Assembly (NCBI GenBank): GCA_947169755.1
Contig: CAMVQX010000052.1
Location: 1-9,957, forward strand
DNA: 9,957 nucleotides
Direction: 5' to 3'
Origin: an uncultured bacterium
GTDB lineage: Bacteria; Cyanobacteriota; Vampirovibrionia; Gastranaerophilales; Gastranaerophilaceae
The notes beneath the pieces were generated by a model that searched no databases, was not told where the DNA came from, and saw only the letters and a program-made list of their open reading frames with translations. The first letter of the stretch is position 1. Every line of letters starts with the position of its first letter. Both the position numbers and the translations under genes were made by a program. Positions 5,345 to 9,957 of the stretch are shown piece after piece.

Positions 5345-8275
5345 ATGATTACAAAAATAGGATATGAATTAAATTCTTATTATAATAAAAAATCAAACAA
5401 TAGCGCAGCTCAGAGGAATCAACTGCCATATCGAAATACATTTATTGGCGATACAATTTCATTTACTGCGAAAAAGAAAAAAAGCGATGTTTATGAAAAA
5501 AAATTAGATGATATAATGCTGTATTCTGATACATCAGCTAAGAATCTTCTTAATGACTTAAAAAAAGAAGCATTTGAAAACAATTATTCCGAAGTAACAC
5601 CAATGCTTGTTATGCGTCATTCGTTAAACGAATTATATGAGTATTTGAAAGATGTAGAAAGCGGCAAAAAAAGTCAAAATAAAGATATAGCACCTCCAAT
5701 GTATAATGTCTTAAATGAAGAAATCCATCCCGCAATATATTCCGATAAATCTAATTTCAAGAAGTTATTCCCAATACTTGAAAAATATTTGCACTTAATG
5801 GATGATGTACTTGATAAAACCTCAAAAACTGGTAAATCACCGGCAAGTGTTGATGATGTAAAATTATCCGATGAATTGATAGATAATATATGGAGTTGGA
5901 GTGATAACAATGATGATGTTTCATCAAACGTAATATTTTTATCTTGCGCACAGCAAGTGCAAGATAGAGCTATAATGTCGATGATGTATAGCATGTGTAT
6001 GGATTTATGCGATTCATTTATGCAGAATAATAAATCTGTTAAAGAACGTATGCCGTTCTCAGGTTACGAAAATAAAGCCGCAGAAGTTTTAAGAAATCTT
6101 TCCTTAGGCACAAATATGTTCGTAACTTACGACATAAAAGCTCAAAATCCGCGTGCATTTATTGATACTATACATAAGCTGCATGAAGAACAGGGCGACC
6201 AATCTACTAAAATATTAGAATTGAATGCTTATACAACGGATTCATATTTGGGGCCTTTAATGGAAGGACTTAGAGAAGATCCTTTACGCAATTATATAGT
6301 TATCCTTGATCCTTCAGCGATAATAATGCAGCGGCGTGACGAAAAAGGCAATTTTATAAAGCCGGAAAATTTAACTAATGCTATACTTAACCCTCCGCAA
6401 AATGTAAAATTTTTGTTTCATGATGTATTAACTAATTATGATGCATTTCTGGGATTCGGATTGTACAAATCGTTCAAAGAAACAGGTATTTCGCTTTTAT
6501 CGTCAGATCAAATGGTGCAATACTTCAAAGAAAATCAAGAAAATTTAATGAAAGATGTATCAACGCCGTATACAGATGCTGCTATTGAAAAAGTTGTACT
6601 TGCATCCGCCAATTTGGATGGAGTTTTCCCTACAAAAACTCAAGAGTTAATTAAGAAAATCACTTCTTACTACAATAATAAAAAAGAAATAACCGAAGAA
6701 GATGTAAACCAATATCTCAAAGAATCTGCTCATTTATTTAAAAAGGCAGATGACAAAAGCGCTATCCTGATATTACAAGATACAAAAAAACACCTTTCGG
6801 ATATGACGGGTAAGGACTCTACGAAAAAAGATGCTCAGCTGATAGTAGATCAAATATTAAATAATGAATTAGGTACAAAAGGTGTATTAATCTATTCTCA
6901 AGATGGAACTCCGGGAGCGGGCAGACATTTTACTGCAAAAGCAATCGCAGGTGATGCGCATGTTCCTTATATTGAGACAAATGCAATAGATTTTACAACT
7001 GAAGAGGTTGAACTTATAGGTGACACATCATCTCCGGTTGCAGCAATGAAAAATTTATTTTCGCTTGTTAAAACTCAAGCTGAGACTAATCCGCACAAAT
7101 CAGCAGTATTGTTTATAGAAAATTTTGAATATTTATCAATTTCTGAAGCAGTTTCGCGTTATAACGAAAAGGCAATGGCGCAGCTAATTAGAGAAATGAA
7201 CAAAGCTCAAGATGAAGGCTTTAATATTTTGGTTATGGGCTCTATACCAAGTCCTGAATGGGTTGGCGAAGCTGCGATGAAATCATTCAAGTTTAATGAC
7301 AACATTGCGGTTGCATCTCCTATGAATAATGCTTATGACAGAAAAAAAATTATTGAAAAGGCATTAGAAGATGATAATATTAGATTTGCGAATGATGATT
7401 ATGACAGAATACTCAAATTTTCTGTAGATTTAACTAGCTATAATTCTTATATTGAGATAAAAAGCTTAATAAAAAAAGCAAAATCTGTAGCTGTAGAAAA
7501 TGGACATGAAGATATTACAAAAGCTGATATATCCGAAGCATTTTTACAGTTGGAGTACGGCAGGCCAAATGAGGGAGAAATAGCAGAACACAGTAAACGT
7601 ATTGTTACATCTCATGAATGCGGTCATGCAACTAACATTCAAGTTATAAACAACGCTGCTAAAACTTTGGGTAAACCATGGCATGTGCCAAATAAAGTTA
7701 ATTTTGTCACGCTCGATCCGCGCGGTTGGTTTGGCGGCTGCGTATTCCCAGGTAAAGATACAAATGATGAAGAATCTTTTGAAAAGGTATTTTCTAGTTT
7801 AATTTTCATGTTTGGCGGATATTCAACAGAAAAAACATTTTATGGTATGGATGGCTCACTAGGAATTAGCATGGATATGAAATATGCAAGTAATTATGCA
7901 AAAAGAATGGTGCGTGAATACGGTATGGGGCCGACTGTAGGCGCGGGTAATGTTCAAGATTATAGCAATGCTTCTGACAAAATGAAAGAAATGATTGAAA
8001 ATGATGAGCGACTTCTTATTAATAATGCAAGAGCTGTATCTGATATGATTACAAATGTTTATGCCGGATTTAACGAATGGTTTACCAAGAAATATTCACC
8101 ATTAGTAGGCACAGGTAATTGTATGATTGACGGTGATGAGTTCCGTGAAGCACTCCAAAAATGGCGCAGCGAACAATCTCCTGAAAAACAAAAAGAACTT
8201 GATAAATGTGACCAAGCAATTATAAAAATTATGGAAGCAACAAAAAAAGGAATAATGGTAAAAAGAGCAGAATAA
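5345..8275 (+). CDS. Large FtsH/M41-like metalloprotease with degenerate AAA domains
   Basis: The 976-residue protein is built as follows. Residues 1-240 are unrecognised, polar and helical. Residues 245-460 have an AAA-like strand pattern with no P-loop. Residues 465-735 are an FtsH-like AAA domain (KGVLIYSQDG, AKAIAGDAHVPYIETNAIDF). Residues 745-930 are an M41 peptidase domain. The zinc site is intact: HECGH (757-761), VTLDPRGWFGG (788-798), FGGYSTEKTFYG (823-834) and Asp844 in ISMDMKYASNYAKRMVREYGM. The ATPase is not: the P-loop reads GTPGAGRH (521-528, Arg for Lys) and Walker B reads VLFIENFE (588-595) instead of FIDEID, and no arginine-finger motif is seen. There is no membrane segment or signal peptide, unlike FtsH. 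A weak GGGG precedes the ATG by about 8 nt. It is probably a soluble zinc protease whose AAA parts serve as scaffold. It is transcribed alone, divergent from rpsE. Confidence 0.85.
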   Translation: MITKIGYELNSYYNKKSNNSAAQRNQLPYRNTFIGDTISFTAKKKKSDVYEKKLDDIMLYSDTSAKNLLNDLKKEAFENNYSEVTPMLVMRHSLNELYEYLKDVESGKKSQNKDIAPPMYNVLNEEIHPAIYSDKSNFKKLFPILEKYLHLMDDVLDKTSKTGKSPASVDDVKLSDELIDNIWSWSDNNDDVSSNVIFLSCAQQVQDRAIMSMMYSMCMDLCDSFMQNNKSVKERMPFSGYENKAAEVLRNLSLGTNMFVTYDIKAQNPRAFIDTIHKLHEEQGDQSTKILELNAYTTDSYLGPLMEGLREDPLRNYIVILDPSAIIMQRRDEKGNFIKPENLTNAILNPPQNVKFLFHDVLTNYDAFLGFGLYKSFKETGISLLSSDQMVQYFKENQENLMKDVSTPYTDAAIEKVVLASANLDGVFPTKTQELIKKITSYYNNKKEITEEDVNQYLKESAHLFKKADDKSAILILQDTKKHLSDMTGKDSTKKDAQLIVDQILNNELGTKGVLIYSQDGTPGAGRHFTAKAIAGDAHVPYIETNAIDFTTEEVELIGDTSSPVAAMKNLFSLVKTQAETNPHKSAVLFIENFEYLSISEAVSRYNEKAMAQLIREMNKAQDEGFNILVMGSIPSPEWVGEAAMKSFKFNDNIAVASPMNNAYDRKKIIEKALEDDNIRFANDDYDRILKFSVDLTSYNSYIEIKSLIKKAKSVAVENGHEDITKADISEAFLQLEYGRPNEGEIAEHSKRIVTSHECGHATNIQVINNAAKTLGKPWHVPNKVNFVTLDPRGWFGGCVFPGKDTNDEESFEKVFSSLIFMFGGYSTEKTFYGMDGSLGISMDMKYASNYAKRMVREYGMGPTVGAGNVQDYSNASDKMKEMIENDERLLINNARAVSDMITNVYAGFNEWFTKKYSPLVGTGNCMIDGDEFREALQKWRSEQSPEKQKELDKCDQAIIKIMEATKKGIMVKRAE

Positions 8276-8358
8276 GGCTAAAGAAAATGAATTATTAAGA
8301 CTTGCTGCAAATAATACTACTCAAATCAAGCAAGTGTGCGGTTTGGCGGTTTATTATT
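8276..8358. other. Convergent gap between the M41-like gene and the pilin-like gene
   Basis: These 83 bp separate two converging stop codons. A loose 7-bp dyad (ACTTGCT/AGCAAGT) is present, but without a T run on either strand, so no intrinsic terminator can be called. One plus-strand frame, shifted relative to the M41-like gene, stays open through the whole gap and on to about 8470; see findings. Confidence 0.5.
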
Positions 8359-9132
8359 CTAATAGTCCATTACCCAAGAATTATCCTGAAGTATTGAAAA
8401 ACAGTTTGAGCCGTCACTGTTTTCTATACATTTGTTCTGAGTCTGTTTTGAACTTAATTTTAAATCAATAAGATAACTAAGGTCATCAATATCACAATTT
8501 CCATCTCCATTTGCATCTATATTAAAGTATGGTGGACAGTCATATGATGTATTGTTCAATAATACCTCTATTGATTTATTAATGTTTTCCATAGTAATAT
8601 CAGGTTGAATACCTGTGACAGTACCAAATTCATCCAGATAAAACTTGAAAAAGTCTCTGCCGCTAAGATTAGGTCTTGATTTTCCGTTTAAATCCGCAAC
8701 CAATTCAAAATAAGGGCTAAAATCTCCAAGTGCTGTAGTTTTTTCAGTTACGCACAGCGAAATATTGTCGGGAGTAAGGTACGAATTATCACAGGTAAAA
8801 TCATTGGTAACGCTTTTACCATCAATACTCCTGTATGATGTAGCAAAAATATTATCTGTTTTAGTGGCATTTATGTATGTTTTCATAAAGGCTTCACAAT
8901 TTGCACAGTTATGCGCCTTAGAAAAAGCTCCTGCATTGGCAAAGACTGCTTTTGCACTATTTGCGGCGCAGACATCAGCTGCATTTTCAAAATCCAATGC
9001 TAATTTTTGTAAATGCTTAGCAAATACGTCTTTTTGATAGTTATTAACAAATATTGGTAATGTCATTGCAGCGACAACGCCTATTATTGTTGCTGTTATT
9101 AATGTTTCTGCTAAAGTAAATCCTTTTTTCAT
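8359..9132 (-). CDS. Type IV pilin-like protein with a dockerin-like calcium loop
   Basis: The 257-residue protein starts with a class III signal peptide, MKKG/FTLAETL, followed by a hydrophobic helix (about 5-27). It should be cut by a PilD-type peptidase after Gly4, with Glu9 as the conserved +5 glutamate, and anchored in the membrane until assembly. Later landmarks are CANC (76-79), the pilin-type segment DLNGKSRPNLSGRDFFKFYLDEFG (147-170), and DANGDGNCDIDD (206-217), a 12-residue EF-hand loop of the dockerin type with Asp/Asn at positions 1, 3, 5, 7, 9 and 12, followed by the helix LSYLIDLKL. Eight cysteines in the exported part suggest disulfides. GAGGA lies about 8 nt before the ATG. 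It is the last of at least three tandem paralogues, 12 bp after the previous one. It may be a minor pilin or pseudopilin; no assembly genes are visible here. Confidence 0.85.
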   Translation of the reverse strand: MKKGFTLAETLITATIIGVVAAMTLPIFVNNYQKDVFAKHLQKLALDFENAADVCAANSAKAVFANAGAFSKAHNCANCEAFMKTYINATKTDNIFATSYRSIDGKSVTNDFTCDNSYLTPDNISLCVTEKTTALGDFSPYFELVADLNGKSRPNLSGRDFFKFYLDEFGTVTGIQPDITMENINKSIEVLLNNTSYDCPPYFNIDANGDGNCDIDDLSYLIDLKLSSKQTQNKCIENSDGSNCFSILQDNSWVMDY

Positions 9133-9144
9133 TTTATAATCCTC

Positions 9145-9921
9145 TTAATATTCCATTTTCCAACCATTTTGCTGCAGCAGCGCATAGCAGTTTGAGCCGT
9201 CACTTGACTTTTTGCACTTGGATTTATTGGGAGTATACAGCAATTTCATGTCAATTAATAAAGTAAGATCGTTAATATCACAACTTCCGTCGCCATTAGC
9301 ATCAATGCTAAATTCGCCACAAGAATTACTACTACCTACCAATAAAACCTCTATTGCTTTTGAGATGTGCTCAAGAGAGAGACCGGGTTCAAACGCTAAA
9401 GATTTTCCGAATTCATCAACATAAAATTTAAAAAAGTCTCTTCCGCTGATATTTGGACCAAGCTTTCCGTTTAAATCGACTTCAAATTGATAATAAGGGC
9501 TAAAATCACCATTTGCAACTGTTCGTTCTGTTACACAAGCAGAAACATTGCCCGGCAGTCTGTATGATTTGCCTGTGCAGGTGAAATTTTCATTCACACT
9601 AGAACCGTCGATACTTTTGTATGTTGATGCGAAAATATTGTCTTTAACTTTAGCTTTCATATATGTTATCATATAAGCATCACAATTTGAACAATCATGA
9701 GCACTGGAAAAAGCTTCTGTATCAGCAAATCTAATCTTACCGCTATGCATGGTTGCCAGATACGCGGCATTTTCAGCATCAAGCGATAATTTTTTCAGAT
9801 GTGTAGCAAATATATCTTTTTGATAATTCTGGATTACACCGGGCAATGTCAAAGCTGCAACCACTCCTATAACAAGAATAGTCATTAAAGTTTCGCCCAG
9901 TGTAAATCCAAAATTCTTCAT
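9145..9921 (-). CDS. Type IV pilin-like protein, tandem paralogue with a dockerin-like calcium loop
   Basis: This 258-residue protein is homologous to the next gene along its whole length. The signal peptide is MKNFG/FTLGETL, with cleavage after Gly5, Glu10 at +5 and a hydrophobic helix to about residue 28. Shared landmarks are NYQKDIFATHL (33-43), CSNC (77-80), NIFASTYKSIDG (95-106), NGDFSPYYQF, DLNGKLGPNISGRDFFKFYVDEFG (149-172), the calcium-type loop DANGDGSCDIND (207-218) followed by LTLLIDMKLL, and the C-terminal SDGSNCYALLQ...WKMEY. Cysteine positions are largely kept. AAAGG lies about 6 nt before the ATG at 9921, and the upstream paralogue ends 13 bp earlier, so the genes form one transcript. 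The tail WKMEY is shared with the partial gene at the edge. Confidence 0.85.
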   Translation of the reverse strand: MKNFGFTLGETLMTILVIGVVAALTLPGVIQNYQKDIFATHLKKLSLDAENAAYLATMHSGKIRFADTEAFSSAHDCSNCDAYMITYMKAKVKDNIFASTYKSIDGSSVNENFTCTGKSYRLPGNVSACVTERTVANGDFSPYYQFEVDLNGKLGPNISGRDFFKFYVDEFGKSLAFEPGLSLEHISKAIEVLLVGSSNSCGEFSIDANGDGSCDINDLTLLIDMKLLYTPNKSKCKKSSDGSNCYALLQQNGWKMEY

Positions 9922-9934
9922 AAATTACCTTTCT

Positions 9935-9957
9935 TTAGTAATCCATCTTCCAATTAT
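9935..9957 (-). CDS. Last codons of a third tandem pilin-like gene (partial)
   Basis: Reading in from the right edge on the minus strand, the final codons give NWKMDY followed by TAA (9937-9935). This matches the C-terminal ends of the two following genes (GWKMEY and SWVMDY). The spacing to the next ATG is 13 bp, close to the 12 bp between the two complete genes. The rest lies outside the window. With so few residues the call rests on this match and the context. Confidence 0.7.

Noticed and set aside
5345..8275. Reading the large plus-strand gene as ordinary FtsH
   Set aside because: It has no membrane anchor, the P-loop Lys and Walker B Asp-Glu are replaced, it is much longer than the usual 600-700 residues, and residues 1-460 are not part of FtsH.
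8283..8339. Terminator dyad in the convergent gap
   Set aside because: The 7-bp arms enclose a loop of more than 20 nt and no T run follows on either strand.

Overview
The window is an AT-rich piece of a bacterial chromosome. The likely source is a non-photosynthetic relative of the cyanobacteria (Melainabacteria/Vampirovibrionia, order Gastranaerophilales). Three points support this, all by recall and inference rather than by database search: the core of ribosomal protein S5 reads like cyanobacterial S5 (VVKGGKKLSFRAIV); there is a tandem family of prepilin-like proteins with FTLAETL-type processing sites; and the base composition is low in G+C. The assignment is likely but not proven.

Layout. 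At the left edge, on the minus strand, is the first 114 codons of an unrecognised protein (1-342). Next on the minus strand come a short PLP-dependent Orn/Lys/Arg-decarboxylase-like protein (516-1544) and, just upstream of it, a YcgR-like PilZ protein (1569-2159); these two look like one transcript with a readable promoter. Two tandem terminators (2219-2374) separate them from a minus-strand ribosomal operon, rpsE-rpmD-rplO-secY (5093 down to 2390). This is the distal part of the spc operon, here with its own promoter and a structured leader of about 140 nt. A divergent 251-bp intergenic region leads into a large plus-strand gene (5345-8275) for a soluble FtsH/M41-like protein. Convergent to it is a minus-strand run of at least three tandem pilin-like genes (8359-9132, 9145-9921, and the last codons of a third at 9935-9957).

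How the genes work together. The ribosomal genes and secY make ribosome parts and the membrane protein channel. The pilin-like proteins carry class III signal peptides, so they should be inserted by SecY and cut by a PilD-type peptidase, and may form type IV pilus or pseudopilus parts. The PilZ protein is a probable c-di-GMP receptor.

The most unusual object is the 976-residue M41-like protein. It keeps the HExxH...D zinc site of FtsH, but its AAA domain has lost the P-loop lysine and the Walker B acidic pair. It has no membrane anchor, and it carries a second, more degenerate AAA-like domain in front. Other points of interest are a dockerin-like calcium loop inside each complete pilin-like protein, a multi-stem RNA leader before rpsE, and an isolated GC-rich dyad between rpmD and rplO. 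No tRNA, rRNA, CRISPR array or insertion sequence was seen.
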